This document shows, piece after piece, positions 44,715-57,060 of a stretch of 64,000 nt of DNA (its first letter is position 1; each line of letters opens with the position of its first letter). Under the pieces are notes generated by a model, which was given only the letters and a program-made list of their open reading frames with translations, had not been told where the DNA came from and searched no databases. Position numbers and translations under genes: made by a program. The DNA is taken from assembly GCF_000340215.1 (NCBI RefSeq), contig NW_006921550.1, positions 186,001 to 250,000 on the forward strand. Reading direction: 5' to 3'. Origin of the DNA: Pseudocercospora fijiensis CIRAD86. Taxonomy: Eukaryota; Ascomycota; Dothideomycetes; Mycosphaerellales; Mycosphaerellaceae.

Positions 44715-45276
44715 ATGGCGCATCGTATAGTGACACAGGTGCTCGTGAGTAGCTTGGGAAAGACTAGATGAACGAGACAGAGTCTGACTGCTGCAGGTCA
44801 CCGGCGCAAGGGTGTTTGGACGAGCTTTTGCAGAGGCGTAGGTGTAAAAGATCTTGGATTGCTCCGGCAGGATGTTGACATTCGTGTAGATATAAGCAAG
44901 CATCAGCGTCGCAGGTGGGATTACCGTCGAACCCCCTCAGCCAATAATGTCCTGACAATGTGTGCAGAAATTCGCCCAACAGAACCAAACCTCCGCGAAC
45001 ACCCTATCCTCAGCTGGCCTTACGTTAGACGAAGCCTGCAAGATATTAAACGTACCGCCTCCAAAGGCCGGGCAAGCAGATTTAGGTCGCGTCCACGATC
45101 GCTTCAAACACCTGTTTGATATGAACGATCCGAAGAAAGGCGGGTCTTTTTACTTGCAGAGTAAAGTCTTGCGAGCACGGGAGCGTTTGGAGATGGAGGT
45201 ACGTGAAGCGCAAGAGGCGGCGGAGCGCGAACAAGAGATCCGAGAAGGATGGAAGCCGAAGTTGTACAGAGATTGA
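44715..45276 (+). CDS. PAM16: mitochondrial import inner membrane translocase subunit TIM16/PAM16
   Basis: Four exons, 44715-44744, 44797-44837, 44890-44914 and 44968-45276, encode 134 residues. PAM16 is the J-like partner that holds PAM18 to the TIM23 motor and restrains its stimulation of mtHsp70. The N-terminus MAHRIVTQVLVTGARVFGRAFAEAYKQASASQ is the family's membrane-proximal segment, rebuilt only with the small exons; then LTLDEACKILNV, the degenerate J domain with DPKKGGSFYLQSKV (residues 86-99) in place of HPD, and RARERLEMEV. The tiny 25-bp exon 3 is set by the frame and by EAYKQ. Length suits the family. Confidence 0.93.
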
Positions 45277-45981
45277 TGCGAGATCATGGTACGTTGAGAA
45301 TGCGCTGACTGGAATCGGGAACGTATAGGCGCAAAGGCTGAATTCGCAAACTCAGCGAAAACCACCGAGTGGCGAAGCAGGAGCAAGCAGTGAACAAGCA
45401 CCACCGAGCAGTTGACGACTGGCGCAAATTATATATACCCATATGATCTGATGGCATCGCGAGGCGTTTGGGACGTGGAGCATTAGCATTGAAAACGGGC
45501 ATGAAGAGTCAGTAAGAGCATGATTGGAATTGCGGATTCGAAATGACCTTGATAAAATCTCCGCTCTGGCAGCAACGTGCTCTCGAAGCGCAGGGCAGGG
45601 CAGTGCCCAGACTTCAGGCGTGAAAGGCTGAGAAGAGCTGTATTGATATGGAGATAGAAAGAGGCCGATGTATAGGGGTTGATACCCGTTTCGAGCAATC
45701 AGCACCTCGTCCAAAGCTTTCCAGCAAAAATCTTCGAATCACAGATTGCCAGTCCCATCGTGCCGGCGCCCAAAACGGTATATACCACAACAATGAGACG
45801 ATGGCTCCCACTGGCGACTACCGCTGCCATTAGAGCTACTATCACAGGATGCATCATACCGGAGATCATCAAAAGATCACCTGGCCAGCAGCCACGATTT
45901 CTTCTGTGCGCCGCGCCTTCGCCGAGCACGCCTCCGTCAAGGCCGGATAATAGTATGGACCGACGTGCATCAGAGACAAGT

Positions 45982-46505
45982 TCACTGCAATACATACTGC
46001 TTGTGAGCTTCGTGAATTGGATGGAACAAGTTCCTGCCCTCGAGCAGCTCTAGTGCCTTGGAAGACTTAGTTTCATCAAGGAATGTAACAAACCGCAGTG
46101 ACATACCATGATTCCAATCGACCAAACATCGACTTGAGCATCCCAGGGTATACCTAGCAAGATTTCCGGCGCTCGATGAGTATCTGGCATCCACCAATCT
46201 TTGTTCACGTCCAGTGCCGATCTTGACGACCCAAAGTCGGTCAAGACAGGGTCCAAAGTGAGCTGCAGCATCGAGACTGGATTGCCACGAGATGGATAGA
46301 TGGGGTAACTCCCGTCATATACTGGCGACGACGGTTCGACTGCCTCTTCTTCCTCGATTGCTCGGAAGTGCTCAATGTCGCTCATCTCCAAAAGCACATT
46401 CTGAGCAGTGATCTCTATGGCCGGTGTTAGCGGAGAGACGGAGCGTTTGGCATTCGTACTTGCCAGTGTGAATAATGTCACAATCGCAGACGTATAACGA
46501 TGCAT
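45982..46505 (-). pseudogene. fragment of an SRPK-like protein kinase
   Basis: Minus-strand segments joined by two apparent introns show the second half of a fungal SR-protein-kinase-like domain: AQNVLLEMSDIEHF (the catalytic-loop region, with no HxDLK in view), PVLTDFGSSR (DFG), APEILLGIPWDAQVDVWSIGIM and ELLEGRNLFHPIHEAHKQY, then a stop. The ATP-binding lobe is missing and nothing convincing precedes it; the frame upstream (46478-46744) does not fit. The usual C-terminal lobe after the last piece is also absent. I read it as a truncated, probably non-functional kinase gene; a wrongly joined gene model remains possible. Confidence 0.6.
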
Positions 46506-47430
46506 CTTCTTTTGCTCCCAGTGTGCTCGTTGATTGGTCGCAGCGGCTTTTGCGAGAATTTGGGGTGATCCCAGTAAAGAAATTGTTGCTGGAGATCGAT
46601 TGGTAAGGGATGTTCTGCTTTTTCGGAGTGAGTACGAGCTTTGGAGGAGTTTCTGATGAACTCTGCCCAGCCTATTGCTAAACTAGAATAGCAACTCAAG
46701 AACAGACGCTCAATGTGCGCATGCATTGATGGCGCCCCACGCAAGCCGTCGGCCTTTGCAGTAGTTCTCCTGACTTGCCTTTCGCCAAGTGAGTTGTTGT
46801 CCTCGGAGACCGGGGATCATGGCTGAGGAAGTCGCCGGCAAGTTTGCGGCCGAGCCGGGTGAGTGGTGATCATCTCATGATACTTAGTGTGACCGTGCTT
46901 TGCCATTCCGTATAAAAGCTGCGGAGATCACATGCGCGGGACGCCACGTCATTTGGGTTTTCGGAAGTGAGCGTGCGTGAGCGTGCAGCTTCGCTTCCCT
47001 GCAGGATTTCTTGAGCTTCTTTCCAACGTTGACTCGGAGCCAACCTTGGGCCAAGTCTCCACGAAGAGCTGCTTTTTACACCGACACTGGCCTTATCTGC
47101 TGCACACAGAAGCAAAAACTCGTGGGCAGTTGCTGACCGTCAACACTCAAAAGCTCAGCATCCGAAGTCACGCCGCCTATCGCAGCTGATAGTGCAGGGT
47201 AGCGGCTGCCATTGTGAAGTCAGCGTGGGGCGCGACTGCCAACGCGTGGAAAGAAAAGAACTCACCGAAAGGAAAGCTTCGATCACTCACTTCATACGTC
47301 TTCTCACCTCGCCTCTCACTTCGCCTCACCTCACCTGCACGCTCTCTTCGACCCCGCTATACCACCCTCTCCGAGCCCTTGATTCTCTTCGCCAACGCGT
47401 TGACTCTCACAGAATTCTCGGAGCGACGAC
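46506..47430. other. promoter side of the phosphofructokinase gene
   Basis: No credible gene. The last 150 bp before the start codon is pyrimidine-rich (TCTTC/CTCACC runs), as is common in strongly expressed fungal genes. Confidence 0.45.
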
Positions 47431-49803
47431 ATGGCGCAGATCACGCTCAGTCCGCCGTCGATGCCATGGGGCAGGAAGCGAATCGCTGTTATGACCTCTG
47501 GCGGTGATTCCCCTGGTATGAGTGCCACGGTTCGAGCCGTAGTGAGGCAATCGCTTGCATCAGGCTGCACGGCCTATGCCGTCTACGAAGGCTACCAAGG
47601 ATTGGTCGACGGTGGACACATGATCAAGGAAATGGTATGGGAAGACGTGCGAGGCTGGATCTCGGAAGGAGGCACTCTCATCGGTACGGCGAGGTGCAAA
47701 GCCTTCATGGAGCGAGCCGGGCGTTTGACTGCAGCCGACAATATGATTGAGCGGGGCATTGATGCCCTGATTATTTGCGGTGGAGACGGCTCACTGACCG
47801 GAGCCGACAAATTCAGGGCTGAATGGCCAGGCCTTATGGACGAGCTGGTCTCGACAGGCAAAAGAAAGGAAGAGGATGTGAAACCATACAGACATCTCAA
47901 CATTGTTGGACTGGTTGGATCTATCGACAACGACCTCAGCAGCACAGATGCAACGATCGGCTGCTATTCCTCCCTGCAACGAATTTGCCAATCGATCGAC
48001 TACATCGACGCCACTGCACTCTCACACCAGCGCGCTTTCGTGATTGAGGTCATGGGCAGACATTGTGGATGGCTAGCACTGATGGCTGGTGTTGCATGTG
48101 GTGCCGATTTCGTCTTCCTTCCAGAGAACCCACCTTCAGAAAACTGGCAAGATGAGATGTGCTCCATCGTACGCAAGCACAGGCAGATGGGCAAGAGAAA
48201 GACCATTGTGATCGTGGCCGAAGGTGCTCACGATCGGAATTTGAACCACGTGTCGCCAACCATGGTCAAGGACTTACTTTCGAACAAGGTTGGCCTCGAT
48301 ACCAGAGTTACCACACTCGGCCACGTGCAACGTGGTGGACCACCATGTGCCTACGATCGCATGTTGGCGACCCTGCAGGGTGTAGAGGCCGTCAAGGCCG
48401 TGCTTGATGCCACCCCAGAAACACCATCACCTGTGATTTGCATCACCGAGAACAAGATTGTACGGAAAGACCTTATGGAGGCCATTCGACTCACAAAACA
48501 AGTCGCAGTTGATATTGCCAACAAGGACTTCGATGCCGCCATGAGAGGTCGTGATGCGGAGTTTGCAGAGTTCCAGCAGGCCTTCGAGATCACGACAGCC
48601 ACAGACAAATCCAATATGCTCCTTCCGCCAGAGAAACGAATGCGGGTCGGTATTATTCACGTCGGAGCTCCTGCTGGAGGTATGAACGCTGCTACAAGAG
48701 CTGCCGTCGCATACTGCCTGACCAAGGGACACACACCTGTGGCCTTGCACAACGGCTTTCCTGGCCTCTGTAGACATCACGATGATCAACCACTGGGCTC
48801 TGTTAGGGAGGTGAGCTGGCTAGATGCCGAAAACTGGGGATCAAGAGGTGGCTCTGAAATCGGTACAAACCGTGGACTTCCATCCGAAGACTTCAAGACA
48901 GCGGCTTACTGCTTCGAGAAGTACAAGATCGACGCGCTTTTCCTCGTAGGTGGTTTCGAGGCTTTCACTGCCGTGTCTGAGCTTCGGAAAGCGCGCGAAC
49001 AGTATGAATCGTTCAAGATCCCAATGGTGGTACTGCCCGCCACTGTGTCAAACAATGTGCCAGGAACTGAGTTCTCAATCGGATCGGATACTTGCCTCAA
49101 CGCTCTGATCGAATATTGCGACTCGATCAAGCAGAGTGCCTCCGCGTCGCGTCGTCGCGTTTTCGTGGTGGAAACGCAAGGAGGTGCCTCAGGATACGTC
49201 GCTACCCTCGCCGGTCTTTCAATTGGCGCTCTTGCCGTTTACACCCCAGAAGAGGGCATTCACCTGAAAATGCTCGACCAGGACATAGAATTCTTGAAGA
49301 AGCAATTCGCTCTGGATAAGGGCCATACGCGGTCCGGGAAAATCATCCTCCGTAACGAGAAGGCTTCAAAGACGTACACGACTGAGATCATCGCCAACAT
49401 CATTAAGGAAGAAAGCGGTGGCAGATTCGACTCCAGATTCGCTGTGCCTGGTCACGTGCAGCAAGGCGGTATCCCATCGCCTATGGACCGTGTCAGAGCT
49501 GTGCGTTTTGGTGTCAAGTCACTGCAATACCTCGAGAGCTTCTATGGGAAGTCTAAGGATGAGATTGCGAACGACGACATGTCCACAGCCGTCATCGGCA
49601 TCCGAGGTGCCAGAGTCAAATTCAGCGCCATGAAGAAAATCGAAGAATTGGAGACAGATTGGAAGGATCGTCGACCCAAGGACGAGTTCTGGATGAACCT
49701 TATCGATGTTGTTGACACGCTCTCCGGCAGGCCGAAGGCGGGTGGCAGGAGTCCTATTCCTGGCAGTCCGGCACTTCATCCTGTGACGTCGAACGGTAGG
49801 TAG
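47431..49803 (+). CDS. pfkA: ATP-dependent 6-phosphofructokinase
   Basis: A single intronless exon of 790 residues. The enzyme phosphorylates fructose 6-phosphate, the committed step of glycolysis. It is the eukaryotic tandem-duplicated form: the N-terminal half has GGDSPGM (24-30), [33 protein letters not shown] and GHVQRGG; the C-terminal regulatory half repeats them as [47 protein letters not shown] and GHVQQGG. The catalytic half keeps the residues expected for activity. The length fits the roughly 780-residue filamentous-fungal PFK, which lacks the extra N-terminal domain of budding yeast. The start is the first ATG of the frame. Confidence 0.97.
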   Translation: MAQITLSPPSMPWGRKRIAVMTSGGDSPGMSATVRAVVRQSLASGCTAYAVYEGYQGLVDGGHMIKEMVWEDVRGWISEGGTLIGTARCKAFMERAGRLTAADNMIERGIDALIICGGDGSLTGADKFRAEWPGLMDELVSTGKRKEEDVKPYRHLNIVGLVGSIDNDLSSTDATIGCYSSLQRICQSIDYIDATALSHQRAFVIEVMGRHCGWLALMAGVACGADFVFLPENPPSENWQDEMCSIVRKHRQMGKRKTIVIVAEGAHDRNLNHVSPTMVKDLLSNKVGLDTRVTTLGHVQRGGPPCAYDRMLATLQGVEAVKAVLDATPETPSPVICITENKIVRKDLMEAIRLTKQVAVDIANKDFDAAMRGRDAEFAEFQQAFEITTATDKSNMLLPPEKRMRVGIIHVGAPAGGMNAATRAAVAYCLTKGHTPVALHNGFPGLCRHHDDQPLGSVREVSWLDAENWGSRGGSEIGTNRGLPSEDFKTAAYCFEKYKIDALFLVGGFEAFTAVSELRKAREQYESFKIPMVVLPATVSNNVPGTEFSIGSDTCLNALIEYCDSIKQSASASRRRVFVVETQGGASGYVATLAGLSIGALAVYTPEEGIHLKMLDQDIEFLKKQFALDKGHTRSGKIILRNEKASKTYTTEIIANIIKEESGGRFDSRFAVPGHVQQGGIPSPMDRVRAVRFGVKSLQYLESFYGKSKDEIANDDMSTAVIGIRGARVKFSAMKKIEELETDWKDRRPKDEFWMNLIDVVDTLSGRPKAGGRSPIPGSPALHPVTSNGR

Positions 49804-50940
49804 TGCCAGATGAGTTTTGACTCCGCGGTGCAGAGCAGTTGAGTGCTCGAGCCGTGGCTTTCCGAAGCGAGAGAGTTCGGAGTCTTCATGTTAGATATGA
49901 AATGGTTTTTACGAGGTATTTGCTTTTTTATGATGATGAAAATTATGAATATAAATCAAATACATGATGGATGCGTGTCATGCCAATTCCAGAGCTTTCT
50001 TTCATTACTGTACTGTTGATGGCGCGGAGTTGACGCTAGCTATACATCTATAGGTACTAAACGCAGGCCGCATGGTCGAGCTATCGGATCGGATGCCGCT
50101 CCCATTTCAGTACTGAATTCATTGTCTGGCTGTCCATTTCTATTCTGAGAATTCGGCCGAGCGAGCATTTCATTTCCAGTCGCACAGTATAGAGCTTACA
50201 ACACTTCCTCCCTGCACTGCAAAGCCCTGCGATTGAATTGGTCTCGCTGTGCAAGACTCGCACAGTGGGAGGAGTTGGTGTAACTCTGAGATTCAAAAAT
50301 CTGGACCTTTGTAGAGACGCCGAGCTACATTCGGCGGAGAGTCAATCCTATATTCAGGGCTCAATCGATCTTAGGTAGTCCTGACCGCATGGCATGATCG
50401 CGCAGCTGTAGGCGCGGCCGCATCTCCTCATATGTACTTGAACTGCAAGCTTGTTTCTCCGGATATCCATGCGATCGGGCGACTTTCCGTCAGCAAGGCT
50501 CCTGACATTCAGCGCTGATATGCTGCCTTGGACTCTTTTGCCCTCAAATACTCTCGCAGAATGCCCAGTGTGTATGGCGGGGCTTTGCTGCTGCGTATAC
50601 ACCTTTTCCCTCGTGTTCATGAAGCTGATAGAAACATGTGAGTGGAAATTCCTAGCTGCAAATGCGAGGCAAGCCGTTGGCCGCAGCACACCGGTGAGGC
50701 GGCGACATCCTTGCGAGAGACTGACTTGAAGGTCCGCGCAGCGGAAAATATTCCACTTCCCTGCTTCGCTGACGATCATTCACAAGCCGGCATAGTGACT
50801 GCTGTCTGTAATTTCACTTGCGCAAACATAGCAGAGGTTCCACGTGTGCTGAATGATTGCGCAGCTTAGTCGATGTATTTCTTCATCGGACTGTAACGTG
50901 GTGAAAGTGTGTGCGCCTGTCTCGCACGTTCTACCGCTGG
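49804..50940. other. intergenic region, no gene seen
   Basis: PFK 3' flank (with an AT-rich stretch at about 49,915-49,965 likely to hold the polyadenylation region) and the 3' flank of the Myb-like gene. Frames at 50354-50779 minus and 50451-50729 plus overlap and lack any family resemblance. Confidence 0.4.
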
Positions 50941-52098
50941 TCATGGCATCTTGACCTCGCCTCTGAAGGCAGGCTCCTCATATCGTCCCCATGACCTTTG
51001 AATAACGCTCTTAATTCCGCCAAACGAACGACGGGGCAGAAGGCGTTGGATTTCTGAAGCGGATTTACCTTCGCAATAGTACCTCTGGATCTGGTGCAGC
51101 TCGCTGGGGGACATGAAGACATCGCCGTTGAATTGCTTTCCTGTGGTTTTGGCATGGGAAAAACGGAGTCGTACTTGGTCTGAACTTCTTCCCAGAATCT
51201 TGCCTATTTGACCCCAAGTTTTCCCTTCCTCCACGAGTTGCTGAGCGCGATCAAATTCATCCTGCGTCCAAGGCTGCAGGGGCTTGGTACGTCTCCGCGG
51301 AGTTGAAAGGTTATTCTCACGTCGTACCTCACTCAACTTGTTCCTCACGCTTCCAAGAGGCCTCCTCAATTCAGCAGCGAGGGCTTGAATCTCGTCAAGT
51401 CTTACAACACGTTCCATGATCTTGTGCAGCCTCTCAATCTCGTGCTCTTCCCATGGTTTGCGCAGAGTCCGGTGACGCGCTTTGACTGGCCGTTCAAGCC
51501 TGTAGATCTTGCTGGATACGCCCTGGTGTGAACGTTGAATTCTATCCCCGATTGAACGCAGAGAAGTCCCTTCTTTCCGCAGACGTAACAACTCTGCTAT
51601 ATCTTCTGGGCGCCATGGTCGCCATGGTCGCGGTCCCTGTGGTAGTGGATTCCGGATTTTACGCACCACACGTTGGTACGGAAACTGGAGTCTCTCTGCG
51701 ATCGATTTGAGAGGCAAGCCTTGTTCACGCAGATGCAAAAGCTTCGCTACATCTTCTGGGAGCCATCGTCTCTTACGAGCCGGTGCCGGCGTTGACCAGC
51801 TATTTAACTTGCACCATACAGCATTGTATGAAAGTTGAAATGCATGTGCGATTGATTTGATGGACCGTCCTTCGCCGCGCAGACGAAACACCTCCGCCGT
51901 CGCTTCCGGGGTCCACCGCTTTTTGGGACGCTTTTGCTCTGTGCCCTCGCTGTACAATCGTCGCTGTCTACCGTAGAAACTTGCAAGATGGAAGGATGAA
52001 CCGCGAGTGGAAATTTTCGACGCTGTGTTGCGGAAAGCGGCCAGGGCGGAGGGTTTCGGAGATATTGAAGATGCAGACAGCCACCGTGTCTGTAGCAT
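50941..52098 (-). CDS. six-repeat Myb/SANT-like protein with mitochondrial-type leader
   Basis: One exon of 385 residues. The first 50 residues are rich in Arg/Ser/Ala and lack acids (MLQTRWLSASSISPKPSALA...), as in a mitochondrial targeting sequence. Six helix-rich repeats follow at about 61-98, 111-148, 161-198, 215-255, 276-313 and 328-366. The first three share the pattern RW.PE..A.LL.LR.EG..LKSIA.R....Y..V..KI, and the fifth starts PWTQDEFDRAQQLVEEGKTWGQIGKIL; the leading Trp and the SI(A/G) helix are typical of Myb/SANT-like or HTH modules. DNA or RNA binding in mitochondria is likely but inferred. I do not know a named family for it. Confidence 0.8.
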   Translation of the reverse strand: MLQTRWLSASSISPKPSALAAFRNTASKISTRGSSFHLASFYGRQRRLYSEGTEQKRPKKRWTPEATAEVFRLRGEGRSIKSIAHAFQLSYNAVWCKLNSWSTPAPARKRRWLPEDVAKLLHLREQGLPLKSIAERLQFPYQRVVRKIRNPLPQGPRPWRPWRPEDIAELLRLRKEGTSLRSIGDRIQRSHQGVSSKIYRLERPVKARHRTLRKPWEEHEIERLHKIMERVVRLDEIQALAAELRRPLGSVRNKLSEVRRENNLSTPRRRTKPLQPWTQDEFDRAQQLVEEGKTWGQIGKILGRSSDQVRLRFSHAKTTGKQFNGDVFMSPSELHQIQRYYCEGKSASEIQRLLPRRSFGGIKSVIQRSWGRYEEPAFRGEVKMP

Positions 52099-52540
52099 CG
52101 CTAGTCAGGACTCAAGACTGCAGATGCCAGATGGTCGGTCGGTACAGATGCGAGGTGCAGCTGTACACGCGCGTGATGGCCTGAAGTCGGCCCGGGAACG
52201 AAGTCTTGGCAACAACAGCGTCCCATTCCCGCTGGCTCCTTCCTCGAGTGATCAGATTGTTTCTCCTTCGGCTTCATCCAAGATACCATACTATAGTTTG
52301 GCCAGGAAGGAGAAACACCCCTACATGCACCGCTCTCCTTCCTCCCGTCTCTTTATAGCATTCGCCAACAGCCCCTAAGCTACTCCGTCAATACCAATGT
52401 ATCTTTGTGCCAACGCTCTGGCTTGCAGGTCTTCACTTTATCGCATGGCTCCCGATGTCGTTACCCGTACGCAACACTTGTATATTCCGAACGGGTCCTG
52501 GCAACGAGATAGACAATCACGACGCAAGCGTCAATTGAGT
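52099..52540. other. promoter side of the Myb-like gene up to the transposon border
   Basis: The plus frame at 52007-52378 overlaps the Myb-like gene's start and is not credible. Composition changes to the RIP type at about 52,540. Confidence 0.4.
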
Positions 52541-54230
52541 CGCTAAATCCATCGACACTCTTATAGCATTGCTATCTCGAGGTACGATCGAAGCGGCATT
52601 TCGAATAATAGCTCTAAGCAACTCCTATATTACAACGGTAGATAATAGGCTAATTATAGAAGAAGACAGAAGTTAACTATATAGTACAATCCTATGCCAT
52701 TTCTAGTGACATTAAGATAACATTTTTAACCTTTATAGAGTATCGAAAACCTTAGATTTAAACTCCTTATACGCTATATACTAGAAGAGCACGTATAGAA
52801 GTGCTTTCTAGCGAGAAGATAACTAATATCTATATTAGTCCGAGTAGGTGTCGAGCAGGCGAGATAATAGAGTCTTCTTTATATAGATTACCTCTATCTG
52901 TTAAGGCACGTAATTAAGCGAGGAAACAACTCAATTGCGTACGAATCTACGAAGAGGTTGAAGGCCCTAGAAGCCTATATCCTCGTTACTACGGCGACTG
53001 TTTGCCTTAGCAAACAGAGCAAGTAAATAAACCTTTGTCTAAGGCAGCTATAGTATATAAGGGTAGCTAGCCGTAACACTATCGTCGGCCTTACTAGTAC
53101 TCTAGCCCTAGATCGAAGACAAACGGAGTATAATATTCCTCTCGGCGAACCCTTATACCGCCGTATAGACTTAACTAGCAATCCTAATATATAGTATGCG
53201 AATAAATCGCGCGCTAGGATAGTAGTAGCCCTCTTTCTCGACTATATCGACCTTAGCAAGGATAGATGTTAAGACGGCGTCGTAGAACCGGTCGTCTAAG
53301 ATTCGCTCGCCGAATATATAGAGGCTTACGGAGAATAACTATTTAGGACTAATATCGGGTTTTATTTTAGCTATATAGCTAATCGATATAGGCGGTAAGG
53401 ATTTCTACCTCGTTATCTAGTAGTTAGATTATACTACTCTAACCTTCTTTCTATTTCTTGTCTAGCGCTGCGGGGAAGAATAAGGAATGCTCTCGCAAAT
53501 TATCTTCGTAGACTGTAAGCTCGTCTTTGTTCTTTCCGACGATAAGCTTAATAATTAGGCTTATATAGCTGCTTACTGTTAGCATTATTTGTAAAAACTG
53601 CGTAGAGGCTTATTTACTGCTTGCGTTTTGCAGTACGCTCTTCGTTAGTTATATTAACGGCCTCGGGCTCCCAATCCGTAACTTAGAGCTAGAAGTCTAG
53701 ATAAAGATGAGGATTAGATACGTAGATAAGTCTAGCTCGAGATTGCAAAACGTAAATAGTTCTATCGCGCGTAAATGGTTCGCAGAGGGTAGGAATTGCA
53801 AAGTGGAAGGCAAGGAGAGTAAGAAGGATTATACTCTTATATAGTTATTTGCCTAGTAGTAAATGTAAGACGGGGAGTGGGACTTTAGAGCTATAGAGAG
53901 AGAATAATATAGAGTTACGGGAGACTGTCTGAGACATGAGTGCGCTTTGTGTACTATAGTAGTAGATACAAGTGTTCTAAGCGGACGTAAGTTAAGCAGC
54001 TGCAAGAGTCGGTATCGCGCTTGTGTCCTACCTACTTAGCATTTCCCGCCGCGCTGCGTTGTCCGGCCTAATGCCAATCGCTATGTAGCGCCTATACGCT
54101 TCGCCGCTCGAGCTTTGAGACGTGAGTGCAAGAGCACGACTCTGATTTTGTTAAGCAAATTAGCTCTTCACTTGTGCTTTATCTATACGCTCCTCTCTTC
54201 CTTCTAGTCTCCGCAACATTCAATCGTATA
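52540..54230. mobile_element. RIP-mutated repetitive DNA, family not determined
   Basis: The sequence has the TpA-rich, CpA-poor composition and stop-filled frames of the other elements, so it is very probably old transposon DNA. No transposase or reverse transcriptase motif could be picked out in any frame, and the ends are not defined. It may be two merged fragments. Confidence 0.5.
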
Positions 54231-54399
54231 GTTAAATGAGTAGATATAGGCCGGTTGCCTAAGTAGATAGCGCTTAAATGAGATTAAATAGCGAGCGACT
54301 AGCGTATAGTTAAATAAATAGACAGGCTATTGTATATAATAGCGTATAGTTAAGGTTGATTAACTAAATAATATAGGTTAGCGGAAATAAGTAAATACT

Positions 54400-57060
54400 A
54401 GCTATTTAACCTCGCCGTTGCTATTACGTCTACTACTACTGCTACTGCTATCGTCGTCTACTATTAACTAGGTTACCTATCTATTAGCAAGGCCTCGAAT
54501 AAGCCAATTCTTTAGGCACTAGTCGGCCTTAATTGCCTATATAGTAAGGTAGTATCTATAGTCTATAACTATTAATTTGCTATAGCTAAAGACTCGCTCG
54601 CATTCTAAGCTTATTACTAGAATAGTAAACAGCGTAAACGCTAGCTATACGAGTGTTAGATACAGCCCTTCGCTACGGTCTCGCTACTAGTCTAGCGGCC
54701 GAGTATTATAGAAGTTATTGTCTAGTAAGGTGCCGCTATACTTATAAGTTGTTAAGTCGTCGCTTAGATAGCGCTCTAGCTTATTTTCTATCGCCTATCG
54801 CCTCTTACTATTGCCCTTAGAAGTAAAGTCGGCGAAGGCGTCTTCGAAGAAGTCGAGGTCGTTGTCTTACCGGCGGCAATCGCGCTCGTTATTACGGAGC
54901 TCTTAAGATAATAGAAACTAGTAAGAAGGCTTATCTTCTAGCTATAGAAGTAAGGCAATAAAGTCCGTATATAAGTCTACTACTGCTTACTTTGCCTTAG
55001 CAATCTCCTTAACGGCCGTCTTCTTATTACTGTTCTCGTTAGTCGCGTCTTTGCCGTACTTAAAGCCTACCTATCTCTTTTTAAAGAAGTCGTGTTTCTT
55101 TGTAGGGTAAAGGATAACGGCGCTACGTAGAAGGCGGCTAGAATTGAGGTCGTTATAGAGCTGTTCTATACGTAAGAAGCTAGCGTCGACCTTAGCTCTA
55201 TAACTGCTAAAATTTAGTATAAGGCGCTAAGAATAGTAAGAATAAGTACTTATACGTCGCTAAAGTCGTTACAGTCGATGCTATAGGCTTCTTCTTGCCG
55301 CCGAGTAAGCGATTAATATAGCGTGTCTAATATAGGGTAAATCTCCTATAGAGCGCTAAATAAGCCGTATATTGCGTTGCCTTTAATCCGCTTCGTAGCC
55401 TCGAGGAAGGGGATTAACAGTCGCTCGTACTACTACAATTCTTTCTAGTTAGAGTTAGTTAAGTAGTCTTAAGCGAGGTTGTAGCTACTATTAGGTTTCT
55501 AGAGACGGCAGAAGCGTTAAATAACTAGCTTTAACTTTAAAGCGCGTTATATTATCCGGAGGGTTAAATTCTATCGTATACCGCTATCTTTAATAAGGCG
55601 AAGAAGGACGTTATTAGCTTCTAACTCTAGGTTAGCTAAGTCCTTCTAATACCGTGCGAATAGCGCCGAGCGCTTTAGTAACCGTATAATGTATTTAATA
55701 GTGTTGTAAAGCCGTCTAATATTGCCTACCTTCTCGCGCTATAGCCGGAAACTGTCGTCGTCGCTCGCACGTTAGAGTTCTTTCTCCTATTAACCTATTC
55801 CTTTACTAAATAGTATTACGCGGACAATAAGGTTAATACTATAACCTATATATCTATAGCGAGCGTCTGCTTCGTAGAGTAGCATACCGAGAGCGACAAG
55901 CTTAGCAATAGTCGTATCGTTATTAGTTGCGTTGTCTGTTTGAAACGCGGCAATTCTATCCTTAATCTCGTATTCTTAAAGGACTTCGTAAAGGACTGGA
56001 GCAATAACAACGCTATAGTAGCTTAGAAGCGGTCGAAGGGCGATAAGAGCGACTTAAAGTTGCCTATTCTCGTTAATCTAGTATGCTATAATAGCTAGTA
56101 ACGACAGATTATTAGGTATTGTCTAGATATTAAAGGAGATGCTAATCTTCGAGACAGCCTTTAGAATAGCCGCCTTTACGTCCAGTTTACGCTCCTTGTA
56201 AGTACGGAAGAGCTAGTTACGTATAGTACGCGGATAAGGCAAGAGATCCTTAACTAATAGACTACTAGTTAATATTATCTTATATAGCTCTTTAGAAGCG
56301 GCGTCTTTGAAGGAGATATCGCGTCTTGCTATCCAGTTTATAAAGTCTTAAACCTACTAAGCGGCGTACTCTAGCGGAAGCTAGTCGTAGCTATTATTCT
56401 TCGGATAGTTGTCTTGTTTATCTGCAATCTTCTTCGCTCTACGTTTGCTTAGAGGTTTATAGCCGTAGTAGACAATATAGTGCCTTACCGGAGTGCCTAT
56501 AGAAGCTACGCTCTATACCTGTTTATCGGCGTTATTAAGATAGCATTGTTTATAGAGCTAGAAACGACCCTTATACTTCTGCTTCTTTAGACACTACTTT
56601 GCAAGCTCTATACCGTACTTAAATACCTATAATATACGTTTGCCGATAGAGTGTTTAGTACGTATACGTAGTCGAAACTAGCCTAGTAGGCGGTCGTAGA
56701 ATACGTTAAATTTGACGCGTTAAGAAGCCGTAATAAAGCTGCCTTCGTCTCGTTCTATAGCGGAAGAAGTTATAGTCGTAGACTCGGTCTCGTTGTCTCC
56801 GCCGCTCTCGCTGCCGCTCGATAGATCGATAGGCGTTTCTACTGTCTCGGCGCTTCGTATCTATCGCTATAATTGTTGTATTAGGCGAGGCTATAAGGTC
56901 TAGGTTACTAGAGGTGTTTATTAGCTAAAGGCGAGAGTACTTTATAAAAGACGTGTTTTCTTTCGTAACGGCCCTAGTTCGCTATCCGCCGAGGAAACCG
57001 TAGCAGGTCGTTTTCCTAATAACTTCGGAGGCATATTAAATAATTTTCTAGATACGTAGA
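54400..57060 (-). mobile_element. RIP-mutated hAT transposon
   Basis: The minus strand, read through TAG/TAA stops from an ATG at 57034, gives a long hAT transposase remnant: an N-terminal region with a basic segment (PPKLLGKRPATVSSAD), a Cys-containing BED-finger-like part near 56,530-56,600, then IPNNLSLLAIIAY, ALRPLL, YEVL and KDRIAAFQTDNATNNDTTIAKL, ending in the hAT dimerisation domain near 54,560-54,800 (LERYLSDDLT, LLDNNFYNTRPLD, ECERVFSYSKLIV). These C-terminal motifs are diagnostic for the superfamily. Terminal repeats and the 8-bp duplication were not found; limits are the coding limits. Confidence 0.87.
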
